Source: Echinicola strongylocentroti (GTDB lineage: Bacteria > Bacteroidota > Bacteroidia > Cytophagales > Cyclobacteriaceae). From it: a DNA stretch of 64,000 bases. The DNA lies in contig NZ_CP030041.1 in NCBI RefSeq assembly GCF_003260975.1, positions 4,157,501 to 4,221,500 on the forward strand, given 5' to 3'. The position numbers and the translations under genes are program-made. Under the pieces are notes generated by a model. The model worked only from the letters and a program-made list of their open reading frames with translations. It searched no databases and was not told where the DNA came from. Numbering within the stretch: the stretch's first letter is position 1; every line of letters begins with the position of its first letter. This document shows positions 27,520 to 35,351 of the stretch, in pieces.

Positions 27520-27664
27520 TCTTCTGCCGGCTAACCTGAGTTCGATAATATTAAATAACCATGATACCAAGTCTCGGAAAAAAAAGCAGGGCAAGCAAGC
27601 GACGGATGTAAAATAGGTTTTTGGTGCCGATAAAAGTTGTTTTATACTATTTTAGGGTGTCTTT

Positions 27665-28558
27665 TTACTCGTGATTTTCAGTGGTCTTCACGTACTCGTC
27701 CAGGAGATTTTTTATGGATGCATTGGAGGGGTTGAGGGAGTGTCCTTGCTGAAGGACTGCAATGGCTTCATCCATTTTTCCTGATTTTTTTAGCGTGGAA
27801 GCATATAGCGCATACCCGTTATATGAACTTGGATAAAGACGGGTGATGACATCGAAGATGGCTAATGCTTCTTGGTTTTTGGAAGCATTTTTTAGTCGGA
27901 ACCCAATATTGATCAGCTTGTTCTCAGAGACGTCATAATCGGCACTTTTGCCTTTCTGAAATTCATACTGGATGAGTGCTATGGTCTTTTCGATGGATTG
28001 GCTGTTTTCGTAAACATCTTCAATGTTTTTAAGGTTGTACCGTCGTTCTCGTTCCCGTTGTTCGGAGACGGTTGGCGTGCCATAGTATTTCCGTTCTTCA
28101 TCAGAGACTTGGCTGGTGTCTATCTTGTAAAAAAACATACGATCGTTTTCGTCACGATAGAATTGCGTGCCATAAATCTGTGGTTTCCCTTTTTCTTTAA
28201 GGTACCGGTCCACAGCAGCAGGGTAAAGCGACCTGTTTATCGTAGAGTCCATTGCGATGGCTTTCCCAAAGTACATGATAGCTAATTTGTAATCAACACT
28301 ATCGTTGCCATGGTGAAAAATCAATCCGGCATTGTAAAAGTCCTTTGCCGTTTTGAGTTGTCCCTGTTTTATCAGTTTTGATACGTTGGTCCTTCGCAAG
28401 CTGTCATCCTTCCCAATCGCTTTCCAGTTTTTACTGCCCATCGAGGTTCTCGCATTTTGATCTTCGTCAGCCATTTGCTGTAGTTCGGCATTGTCTTGGC
28501 CAAAGGTAATGCCCGTCATGGACAGCAAGACCAAGGCTAAGATGATAAGGAATTTCAT
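27665..28558 (-). CDS. Secreted DUF6624-like protein with C-terminal TPR repeats
   Basis: 297 residues. A signal peptide (MKFLIILALVLLSMTGITFG) is followed by a region with DEDQNAR, LIFHHG and YPAAVDRYLKEKGKPQIYGTQF, which resembles the DUF6624 family. From about residue 215 to 290 there are two tetratricopeptide-like repeats (NQEALAIFDVITRLYPSSYNGYALYASTL and DEAIAVLQQGHSLNP). TPR segments mediate protein contacts; the N-terminal domain has no known activity. The start codon is only 12 bases from the end of MITE copy B, so its promoter must lie within or beyond that element. Confidence 0.78.
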   Translation of the reverse strand: MKFLIILALVLLSMTGITFGQDNAELQQMADEDQNARTSMGSKNWKAIGKDDSLRRTNVSKLIKQGQLKTAKDFYNAGLIFHHGNDSVDYKLAIMYFGKAIAMDSTINRSLYPAAVDRYLKEKGKPQIYGTQFYRDENDRMFFYKIDTSQVSDEERKYYGTPTVSEQRERERRYNLKNIEDVYENSQSIEKTIALIQYEFQKGKSADYDVSENKLINIGFRLKNASKNQEALAIFDVITRLYPSSYNGYALYASTLKKSGKMDEAIAVLQQGHSLNPSNASIKNLLDEYVKTTENHE

Positions 28559-28570
28559 AAGGTGAGAATT

Positions 28571-28763
28571 TTAACCCGGAATATGCATTAGCCTATCTAC
28601 GCCACGGCGCACAGGTGTTGCGACCTTAAACTGCTTCAAAATCAGTCGTTTCACTTGAGTTTTCGGCATTAGCGTAGCGGTGCTACGCTAATGCCTCCAA
28701 ACTAACTGATTTTCTTGCAATTTCAGCTCTCACTACGATTCCTAACGCATAATCCGGGTTTAA
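28571..28763. mobile_element. MITE-like element, family 1, copy B
   Basis: A 193-base element bounded by TTAACCCGGAATATGCATTA at 28571-28590 and the inverted CGCATAATCCGGGTTTAA at its right end. It is the reverse complement of copy A, with an added 18-base segment (ACGCCACGGCGCACAGGT) also present in copy D. In the centre GCATTAGCGTAGC at 28667-28679 pairs with GCTACGCTAATGC at 28682-28694, a perfect 13-base inverted repeat with a 2-base gap. It lies immediately upstream of the TPR gene on -. Confidence 0.72.
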
Positions 28764-28849
28764 CAGTAAAAAGACTTTGGTGTATTAAAGGTAAAAAATA
28801 TATCTATGTTTGAACATGATATATCTCAGTGGATTTACTGATTGTTTTA

Positions 28850-29260
28850 TTAAGGGATGAATGTCAGAATGAATTTTATGCAGAAGCCTAGCACCAAGGA
28901 GGTGGTGAAATTTACCATTGTTCCCGCCAGGAAAAATCCCGCATTGTCATTGATGTCTTTTTGTCGGGCGAGATTTTTGGCTGCAAATATTAAGGCTAGG
29001 CCTGTGATCTCTCCTGCCAATACAAAACTTAAAATGATAATGTTCTCACATTTTCCAATGATGTATCCATCGCGGATGATTTTCTTATCAGCTTCGGCGA
29101 TTTTTCCATCTTTATCTACGTCAGAAGCCTCTTTATCCTTAAGCACTATTTTTTTTATCAGGTAGTTAGTGATGAGAAATGTCAGAAAATAACCACTGAT
29201 AATAATAGCTGCCTTAATCAGGTTTGGGTTGGTGGTGAAGTAGTTTATGATGAATTCCAT
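28850..29260 (-). CDS. Small membrane protein paired with the SatD-like gene
   Basis: 136 residues with a span at about 16-36, a charged middle (LKDKEASDVDKDGKIAEADKK, reminiscent of an EF-hand-like acidic loop), and two further spans at about 75-95 and 107-132. I cannot name a family. Its start overlaps the end of the SatD-like gene by 47 bases in another frame, which implies translational coupling and a shared job. The acidic loop DVDKDGKIAEAD has the spacing of a calcium-binding EF-hand loop (D-x-D-x-D/N-G-x-I); whether it binds calcium is untested. Confidence 0.75.
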   Translation of the reverse strand: MEFIINYFTTNPNLIKAAIIISGYFLTFLITNYLIKKIVLKDKEASDVDKDGKIAEADKKIIRDGYIIGKCENIIILSFVLAGEITGLALIFAAKNLARQKDINDNAGFFLAGTMVNFTTSLVLGFCIKFILTFIP

Positions 29261-29873
29261 CTAGTAGTGTGTTTAGATTGCTTTCAGCTTCATGGATCAA
29301 TTCCATTTTTGAGGATTTTGTGATCTTGGAAATATACTGCTGGGACACCCCTACACTTTCGGCCAATTCCTTTTGTGTTAGGTTTGATTCCCGGTTATGA
29401 TAGATTTTCCATTCTATTTCTTTCCAATTATCTCTGATGGCCAAGACCAAGTTAAGAATGGTGTTGATGGTCATTGATTCTATTTGATCATTAAAGCGAG
29501 CAGCGAAAAACAGGTTGCTTTTTTTTAGCCTTTCCATTTGCTCTTGGCCTTTCCAGAGCGCTGGCCCTTCAAGGGACAGGAAGTTTTTCTCGTCCATACC
29601 AAAAGAAACTTCATCTTCTATCAATACTATTCTTGACTTTTGATGCTTTTGGTATTCCTGGATGGCAAGGATGACCTTGGCCGCTGACATTGGATCCTTA
29701 CAGATCCCTCCAAAGCTATCTCCTGAGTAGATAGTCAAGGGGATTTTAAAATATAGCGCGAATTTTTCATTTATCCGCTTGATTGCGGTATGAAAATAGT
29801 TCCATTCCTCTGGATTGAATTTTTTACGAGATTTGATTACATCGCCAATAAGTACAATTTCATTGTTCTTCAT
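29214..29873 (-). CDS. SatD-like protein with C-terminal helix-turn-helix
   Basis: 219 residues. The N-terminal part (IVLIGDVIKSRK, then IYSGDSFGGI) matches the SatD family, a group of unknown activity found in many bacteria. A helix-turn-helix of about 28 residues follows near 165-192 (LTQKELAESVGVSQQYISKI). The combination suggests a DNA-binding regulator with a sensory or enzymatic N-terminal domain. The promoter region carries a palindrome fitted exactly between the two predicted promoter boxes, so autoregulation by this protein is plausible (inference). It overlaps the following small membrane protein by 47 bases. Confidence 0.82.
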   Translation of the reverse strand: MKNNEIVLIGDVIKSRKKFNPEEWNYFHTAIKRINEKFALYFKIPLTIYSGDSFGGICKDPMSAAKVILAIQEYQKHQKSRIVLIEDEVSFGMDEKNFLSLEGPALWKGQEQMERLKKSNLFFAARFNDQIESMTINTILNLVLAIRDNWKEIEWKIYHNRESNLTQKELAESVGVSQQYISKITKSSKMELIHEAESNLNTLLDGIHHKLLHHQPKPD

Positions 29874-29945
29874 ACAACAAATATAGTTGTATTTTATAAT
29901 ACAACCAAATAAGTTGTTTTTGTTATTTACAACTATTTAGGTTGT
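29874..29945 (-). promoter_or_regulatory. Promoter and palindromic operator of the SatD-like gene
   Basis: Read on the minus strand, TTTG (29909-29906) is followed by exactly 20 bases and then TATATTTG (29885-29878), a full match to the Bacteroidota TTTG / TAnnTTTG promoter pattern. The 20-base spacer 29886-29905 is a perfect 8-4-8 palindrome, GTTGTATT-TTAT-AATACAAC on +. Only four bases separate the -7 box from the ATG, so the transcript would be leaderless or nearly so. Further half sites lie upstream: AGTTGT 29912-29917, ACAACT 29929-29934 and GGTTGT 29940-29945. Confidence 0.65.
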
Positions 29946-30073
29946 TTTTTGTCTAGACAAGTAATGATATCGGCCTAATGATGGGAGATAGCCGTTAGTC
30001 GGGATCGGTAATCTCTATTCCGGAAAGCTTCCTTACAAATGCGGGGTGCTTTGGTTTTTTACAGGTGAAAGAG

Positions 30074-30604
30074 TTACGTTTTTCGGCTTTTTTTCATGCC
30101 AAACCAATAACCTATCCCAAGAGAAAGCATGGTCCGGTCTCCGTTAAGCCACCCAATGTAGGCGTTAAGGTCCAGAAAGCTGTTATTATACCTTCCCCCA
30201 TAGCGCAGCCCCGCCTGTAAAAGGGATGGGGCGGCATCGTCCAGCCCAAACCCCGTCCGGCCACTTAGGTATAGCCCACCGTTTTTCTTTGATGGCAGTA
30301 CCCTTAGGTCTCCTGTGAAAGTGATATAGGAATAGCCCATATACTTGGAAGACCTTTTTTCTTCCTGAAAAAAGGTCCGTTGATAACTGACTCCCGCTAT
30401 ATAACGCTCATTATAGACCCATTGGGTTCCGATGGAAAAGGTTTCGGTTACCAAGTTGTCTTTTAGTGTCATGCCCCCCGAATAACCCAGCCCCGTATAG
30501 GGTCGCCAGAGAGATTCTTCTGTCTGCGCAAGGAGCTCCACGGACAGAAGACCGCAAAGCATAAACATCGTACCCAAATGGCACATGGTCTTGATTATTT
30601 TCAT
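30074..30604 (-). CDS. Small outer-membrane beta-barrel protein
   Basis: 176 residues with a signal peptide ending at LLAQ. The rest has amphipathic strand patterns (PYTGLGYSGGMTL, TFSIGTQWVYNERYIAGVSYQRT, GLYLSGRTGFGLDD, LLQAGLRYGGRY) and a closing Y-W-F-G-M segment before a basic tail, typical of small eight-strand barrels. No specific family recognised. It stands alone on -; the stretch behind it (29946-30073) contains no gene. Confidence 0.7.
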   Translation of the reverse strand: MKIIKTMCHLGTMFMLCGLLSVELLAQTEESLWRPYTGLGYSGGMTLKDNLVTETFSIGTQWVYNERYIAGVSYQRTFFQEEKRSSKYMGYSYITFTGDLRVLPSKKNGGLYLSGRTGFGLDDAAPSLLQAGLRYGGRYNNSFLDLNAYIGWLNGDRTMLSLGIGYWFGMKKSRKT

Positions 30605-30827
30605 TTCAATTAATTTTCTCGGGAAAATAGATCTGCCGGGATATTACGTCCTTTTATTCAGGTGTATAATTGCTTTCAATAGGTCTTCATGAATGCTACG
30701 CATTTCCATTGATGAAAAGGACCAAAAATCTAGTCCGGTGGTGAGCCCTTTAAATTGGGGCTGGCAAGTTTTCTAGCGAGAACAATTCGGAGCCCCATTT
30801 AATTTAAGAAAACTGCTCCGACCTAAA

Positions 30828-30881
30828 AATGAATGGATCTCCCTGTTCCACGACGCGAGCTAATTCATTTTCTTAACGGCC
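30828..30881. repeat. Hairpin repeat with covarying stem, copy 1
   Basis: AATGAAT (30828-30834) pairs with ATTCATT (30863-30869) around a conserved core, CTGTTCCACGACGCGAGC, and is followed by TTTCTTAACGGCC. The reverse complement of 40572-40628 has the same core and tail but AGTGAGT/ACTCACT as the outer stem. The stem bases differ between copies while pairing is kept. Confidence 0.65.
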
Positions 30882-31160
30882 TGCTCATTATTCTTAAAAC
30901 GGTCACACCAAAGGACATCCTTGACTTTCGAAACCAAATTTTATAATGGTTCCATTACCTGCAATATCACGGATAGCCATTTAAGATTAAATAAAAAACA
31001 ACAGGTCGCAAGTGTTTGGTAGTAAATAGGTTGTGTTTGAATATAAAAGGTTGTATATACTGGTTTTACGTATATAATGCACAGGTGATCTGGATGTGCA
31101 ACGCATATTCCAAGTTTATACAGTCCGAAAGCTTATAAACCTCAGTTCGATTATAAAACC

Positions 31161-31273
31161 GTCACTGCGAGGCTAATGAGGAGATTTGAGGGGTGGAAGC
31201 CGTGGCAGCTCGCCGCGGCGAGTTGCCACACCCTTTTCCAGCCCACATCCTCCTAAAAAGGGTTCGCAATGAC
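31161..31273. repeat. GTCACTGCGAGG ... CGCAATGAC dispersed repeat
   Basis: The ends GTCACTGCGA (31161-31170) and TCGCAATGAC (31264-31273) are near-perfect inverted repeats. Between them GTGGCAGCTCGCCGCGGCGAGTTGCCAC forms a long central hairpin at 31202-31229. Elements with ends GTCATTGCGAG are known as widely dispersed repeats in bacteria. The gap 30605-31615 holds this, two other hairpin elements and no gene I can support. Confidence 0.7.
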
Positions 31274-31353
31274 GCTTTTTATACTAAAAATAAGTCGAGC
31301 TCAGCTTATAAATAAAGCATTGCCCTGTGCCAAAATTCATGATTGGATAGCCC

Positions 31354-31394
31354 CTCGTTGCAAGCGAGTGTCTTTTCCTTGCGTTTCAACAAGG
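31354..31394. repeat. Double-hairpin REP-like element
   Basis: CTCGT-TGCAA-GCGAG at 31354-31368 is followed by CCTTG-CGTTTCAA-CAAGG at 31377-31394. The paired-hairpin layout with TTG/TTC-rich loops and AA closing resembles the double hairpins at 36365, 41115 and 61655, although the stems differ. Confidence 0.5.
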
Positions 31395-31560
31395 ACATGT
31401 ACTAAGGCCAGTATCTGATTTTTCTTAACAGAAACGAATAGTTTGGATAATAGCGATTCCTGTAAAAAAATGTAACTTTGTGAATGAAAATTTAGTTGTC
31501 ATACTAATTAATTGACATTGAATAATTGCTTGTTAATTAGCGTTATAAGGATGTTTACCG

Positions 31561-31589
31561 TTGGGGCTGGTGTGAATTCCAATATTTTG
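31561..31589 (+). promoter_or_regulatory. Possible promoter of the SDR-ispG transcript
   Basis: TTG at 31561-31563 is followed after 19 bases by TATTTTG at 31583-31589, close to the Bacteroidota TTG / TAnnTTTG pattern but one base short. It would give a leader of about 20 bases before the ATG at 31616. A full TAACTTTG lies further upstream at 31473-31480, without a matching -33 box. Weak evidence. Confidence 0.3.
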
Positions 31590-31615
31590 TGAACAGATAA
31601 AGAAAAACTACCCAT

Positions 31616-32320
31616 ATGCCAAAGAGTATATTAGTGACAGGAGGGACCAAAGGAATCGGCAAGGCCATCATCCGTAGATTTGCATCGGAGGGATTTGCTA
31701 TTTTTACCTGTGCGAGAGGGCAAGAAGACCTAGCGCAGTTGAAAAGAGAGATAGAGAGCGATTTTCCTGCTGTTGAGTTTGCTTATAAGGTCGCCGATCT
31801 GTCCAAGAAAGAAGAGGTAAAGGCATTGGCCGAAGCGGTGAAGGAAGTCTTCGTCCCCGATGTTTTGGTGAATAATACCGGGGTATTTCTCCCAGGAGCC
31901 ATTCATGATGAGCCTGATGGTAATTTTGAGCTGATGATGCAGACCAACCTGTACAGCGCTTATTACCTGGTCAGGGAGTTTGCACAGGAGATGATTTCCC
32001 GTAAGTCGGGGCACATCTTTTCGATGGGATCGATCGCCGGTCTGACCGCATATGCCAACGGCGGCAGCTATGCGATCTCCAAATGGGCGATGCGGGGCAT
32101 GACCCAATGCCTGCGTCAAGAGCTACTGCCGCACCAGATCAAGGTGACATCTGTCATGCCCGGAGCCACGCTCACGGCAAGCTGGGAAGGAGTGGATATT
32201 CCTGAAGAGCGCTTTATGAAAGCCGTGGATGTGGCCGAGTCGGTATGGTCGGCTTATAACCTTTCGCCCCAATCGGTAGTTGAAGAGATAGTCATCAGGC
32301 CTCAATTGGGAGACTTGTAA
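31616..32320 (+). CDS. Short-chain dehydrogenase/reductase (SDR)
   Basis: 234 residues, classical SDR. The nucleotide-binding motif TGGTKGIG is at residues 8-15, the NNTG variant of the NNAG motif is near 92, the catalytic Ser lies in SMGSIAG near 140, and the active-site YAISK is near 152-156. It is a NAD(P)-dependent oxidoreductase; substrate unknown. The C-terminal substrate loop is short. It precedes ispG by 12 bases, so both are probably cotranscribed, although no functional tie between them is evident. Confidence 0.9.
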   Translation: MPKSILVTGGTKGIGKAIIRRFASEGFAIFTCARGQEDLAQLKREIESDFPAVEFAYKVADLSKKEEVKALAEAVKEVFVPDVLVNNTGVFLPGAIHDEPDGNFELMMQTNLYSAYYLVREFAQEMISRKSGHIFSMGSIAGLTAYANGGSYAISKWAMRGMTQCLRQELLPHQIKVTSVMPGATLTASWEGVDIPEERFMKAVDVAESVWSAYNLSPQSVVEEIVIRPQLGDL

Positions 32321-32332
32321 ACATAATTGAAG

Positions 32333-34318
32333 ATGGACAGCAAAGAAACCATTTCGAATACCAAATATTGCGATAGCTTGACCAGCTATTCCCGCAGGAA
32401 GACCATCCCGGTAAAGATCGGTGATGTGGTCATCGGAGGGGAAAACCCAATCGTGGTCCAGTCTATGACCACCAAGGATACCATGGATACAGAAGGCTCT
32501 ATCGAAGAGTGTATCCGTATGATCGATAGTGGCTGTGAACTCATTCGCATCACAGCGCCTAGCATCAAGGAAGCCGAAAACCTTCGCCACATCAAAGAAG
32601 GGCTGGCCCAGAGAGGCTATCATGTGCCCTTGGTAGCGGATATCCACTTTACGCCAAATGCTGCTGAAATTGCGGCGAGGATAGTGGAGAAAGTACGGAT
32701 CAATCCCGGTAATTATGCAGACAAAAAGAAGTTTGAGGAAATCGAATATACCGATGAAAGCTACCAGGCTGAGCTGGAGCGGATCCGTGAGCGTTTTTTG
32801 CCCTTGGTAAAAATCTGCAAGGAACACGGCACAGCTATGCGGATCGGTACCAACCATGGCTCGCTGTCCGATCGGATCATGAGCCGTTATGGAGATACAC
32901 CTTTGGGAATGGTCGAGTCTGCACTGGAGTTTTTGAGGATTTGCGACGAAGAAAACTACCATGATATTGTCATTTCCATGAAATCCTCCAATACCCAAGT
33001 AATGGTGCAGGCGTACCGTTTATTGGTGCAGAAGCTGGATGAAGGAGGCTTCAAGCCTTATCCGCTCCATCTTGGTGTCACGGAAGCCGGTGATGGGGAA
33101 GACGGTCGGGTAAAGTCAGCCGTGGGGATAGGGACGCTCTTGGAAGATGGCTTGGGCGATACCGTACGTGTGTCCCTGACAGAAGACCCGGAACTGGAAG
33201 CGCCGGTGGCACGGGCATTGATCGACCGCTATGCCAAACGCCCTGGGCATGATGCCATAACGCCAATTGATGAATATCCGCTTAACCCTTATGAATATGA
33301 AAAAAGGGAGAGCGTGGAGGTCTTTAATTTTGGAGGATCAAATGTTCCCCGTGTCATTACTGACATTTCCCGTGTGGAGAGTATCACGGAAAAAGAACTG
33401 AAGAACGTCGGTCATTTCTACCTGCCGGAACTGGACAAGTGGAAGATGAATGATGTAGGCTGTGATTTCGTTTATTCAGGTGAAAACCCCATCTCATTCA
33501 TGCTGCCCAATGGCCTGAAGGAGATTGTCGATGTAGCAAAGTGGCAGGTCTTGGAAGACCACCATAACAAGTTTCCTGCGTTTACTTTGGCAGAACTGGA
33601 AGATGCTGACGAGCTGCATAGGACGTTGAACTTTCTGAAACTGAAAGATACAGAGGTGGAGCAGGCCATTCCGGTATTGGAAGGGCGAGCGGACCTCGTA
33701 ATCATACTTCACAGCGATAATAAGCACAATATGCCGGCGTTAAGGCGGGCTTACATTACTTTGATCAATGCTGGTGTCCAGCTGCCCGTGGTGTCTGAAG
33801 CGGGCTATAAGGAACAAGACGCCGATCAGACCATGCTCTATGCCGCCACTGATCTGGGAGGATTGCTGATTGATGGCCTGGGAGATGGAGTGATGCTTGG
33901 GCTGGAAGAGAAGGCGTCTCCAGACCGTGCCGCACTGATGGATACAATCAAGCTCCATAATTCGGTGAGTTTTGGCGTGCTCCAAGCAGCGAGGACCCGG
34001 ATGTCCAAGACGGAATACATTTCCTGTCCATCTTGTGGGCGGACGTTGTTTGACCTTCAGGAAACTACAGCGATGATCCGTAAAAGGACCGACCATCTGA
34101 AAGGCGTGAAGATTGGAATCATGGGCTGTATCGTTAACGGCCCTGGTGAAATGGCCGATGCGGACTATGGATATGTGGGTTCCGGTAAAGGAAAAATCAC
34201 CCTTTACAAAGGAAAGGAAGTGGTCAAAAGAGCCGTTCCTTCCGAACATGCCGTGGACGAGCTGATCAATATCATCCGTGAAGACGGACAGTGGATTGAA
34301 CCCGAAGCGGTGGAGTAG
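32333..34318 (+). CDS. ispG: (E)-4-hydroxy-3-methylbut-2-enyl-diphosphate synthase, long form
   Basis: 661 residues from the ATG at 32333 (a TTG six bases upstream is less likely). This is the long IspG form of Bacteroidota, Chlamydiae and plants, with an inserted domain of about 250 residues between the TIM barrel (about 20-300) and the C-terminal FeS domain. The barrel begins with IPVKIGDVVIGGENPIVVQS. The cluster ligands are visible in SCPSCGRTLFDL and GIMGCIVNGPGEMADADYG near the end. The enzyme makes HMBPP from MEcPP in the MEP isoprenoid pathway using a [4Fe-4S] cluster. Confidence 0.97.
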   Translation: MDSKETISNTKYCDSLTSYSRRKTIPVKIGDVVIGGENPIVVQSMTTKDTMDTEGSIEECIRMIDSGCELIRITAPSIKEAENLRHIKEGLAQRGYHVPLVADIHFTPNAAEIAARIVEKVRINPGNYADKKKFEEIEYTDESYQAELERIRERFLPLVKICKEHGTAMRIGTNHGSLSDRIMSRYGDTPLGMVESALEFLRICDEENYHDIVISMKSSNTQVMVQAYRLLVQKLDEGGFKPYPLHLGVTEAGDGEDGRVKSAVGIGTLLEDGLGDTVRVSLTEDPELEAPVARALIDRYAKRPGHDAITPIDEYPLNPYEYEKRESVEVFNFGGSNVPRVITDISRVESITEKELKNVGHFYLPELDKWKMNDVGCDFVYSGENPISFMLPNGLKEIVDVAKWQVLEDHHNKFPAFTLAELEDADELHRTLNFLKLKDTEVEQAIPVLEGRADLVIILHSDNKHNMPALRRAYITLINAGVQLPVVSEAGYKEQDADQTMLYAATDLGGLLIDGLGDGVMLGLEEKASPDRAALMDTIKLHNSVSFGVLQAARTRMSKTEYISCPSCGRTLFDLQETTAMIRKRTDHLKGVKIGIMGCIVNGPGEMADADYGYVGSGKGKITLYKGKEVVKRAVPSEHAVDELINIIREDGQWIEPEAVE

Positions 34319-34632
34319 TTGTTAGTAGCAAGTAGGAAGTAGCAAGTAGCGGATATCAAGCAACTAGATAAGGGAGTGGCAAAGGCAGGATTCCCCAGCG
34401 CATAAAAGGGCTCAATGTACTTCCCTGATTAGTGTTGACCGGATTAATATTAGTTTTCATTATCAATTATTGTAATCGCTAGTCATTTACTAAAATCCTA
34501 TTGTGTTTCTCTTTGCTCCAAAATAACCCCACCTAACCTCCCCTAAAAGGGGAGGGTTATCCCATGACTCATGACTCATATCTCACGTCTCAATACTCAC
34601 GACTCACAACTCAATACTATAAACGAAAAAAC
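34319..34632. other. Intergenic region with degenerate short tandem tracts
   Basis: No gene or terminator that I can support. A stretch at 34321-34352 repeats AGTAGCA/AGTAGGA units, and 34562-34618 repeats ATGACTC, ATACTCACG and ACTCACAACTC units directly before the next gene. Similar tracts lie at 34950-34995, 41325-41370 and 45170-45270, always just upstream or downstream of a gene. Confidence 0.5.
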
Positions 34633-34824
34633 ATGGCCGATAATAAATTCAAGGAATTCTTTCAGTTGGGTGAAGTAGGAAACTACTTTGTCAGGGTGTT
34701 CAAAAAGCCAGATCCCAACCAAAAATCCAATTTTAACCTTCGGATGATGCACGGGATCAACAAGATATCGATCTTGGTGTTTTTGGCAGCGCTGATCATC
34801 TGGATTGTGCGAAGATTAATGTAG
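34633..34824 (+). CDS. Small single-span membrane protein (DUF6728-like)
   Basis: 63 residues from the ATG at 34633 (MADNKFKEFF). The frame is open to an ATG at 34564, but that stretch lies within the ACTCAC-type repeat tract and is not protein-like. The product has a soluble basic part (about 1-38) and one C-terminal span (ISILVFLAALIIWIVRRLM). It resembles small conserved Bacteroidota proteins annotated DUF6728; I am not certain of the family. It lies between ispG and the MmcQ/YjbR gene, with 314 and 176 bases of non-coding DNA on either side. Confidence 0.6.
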   Translation: MADNKFKEFFQLGEVGNYFVRVFKKPDPNQKSNFNLRMMHGINKISILVFLAALIIWIVRRLM

Positions 34825-35000
34825 GACTGGAAGGGCAAACCGCTGAATTGCGGGGAAGTTTTTGTTTCCAATTCATTGCAACAAACCCTGCCACTCTATC
34901 AGGGATGCTTCAATAGACCAATTCCAGACGAGTTTACCAATTACTCTAGTCTCAAGGTTCACTTCTCTATATTCATACCTCACATCTCAATACTACAACC

Positions 35001-35351
35001 ATGGATATCGTATTTTTCAGGGATTATTGCCTCAAAAAAGCCGGGGTGACGGAGGATACCCCTTTTGGGCCGGATACGCTTGTTTTTAAAGTGGGCGGTA
35101 AACTATTTGCCCTGATCGATATTGAGAAGTTTGAGAGTGTCAACCTGAAATGTAACCCTGAACGGGCAGTGGAGCTACGGGAGGAATTTACGGGAATCAT
35201 TCCCGGTTACCATATGAATAAAAAGCACTGGAATACGGTGTCCTTTGGTGGTGCTGTTCCCGATCCGTTGATCTTGGAACTAGTAGACCATTCTTATGAG
35301 CTGGTGTTCCAAAGTTTGCCCAAGAAACTCCAAAACGAAATTGCAGGATGA
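35001..35351 (+). CDS. MmcQ/YjbR family protein
   Basis: 116 residues covering the complete MmcQ/YjbR fold. Landmarks are FRDYCLKKAGVTEDTPFG at the N terminus, then KLFALIDIE, VNLKCNP and the closing PGYHMNKKHWNTVSFGG with L-D-HSYELV. The family resembles a double-wing DNA-binding fold but its function is not settled. The stop overlaps the start of the ABC ATPase gene as ATGA at 35348-35351, so both are translated together. Why a YjbR protein is tied to an ABC ATPase here is unclear. Confidence 0.88.
   Translation: MDIVFFRDYCLKKAGVTEDTPFGPDTLVFKVGGKLFALIDIEKFESVNLKCNPERAVELREEFTGIIPGYHMNKKHWNTVSFGGAVPDPLILELVDHSYELVFQSLPKKLQNEIAG

Noticed and set aside
30605..31615. tRNA or other RNA gene in the long gap
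   Set aside because: The structured parts are short REP-like hairpins; no cloverleaf or known RNA pattern was seen by eye.
32123..32998. Long open frame (291 codons) on - opposite the SDR and ispG genes
   Set aside because: It overlaps two certain genes on the other strand, lacks domain-like sequence and is explained by codon bias in the real genes.
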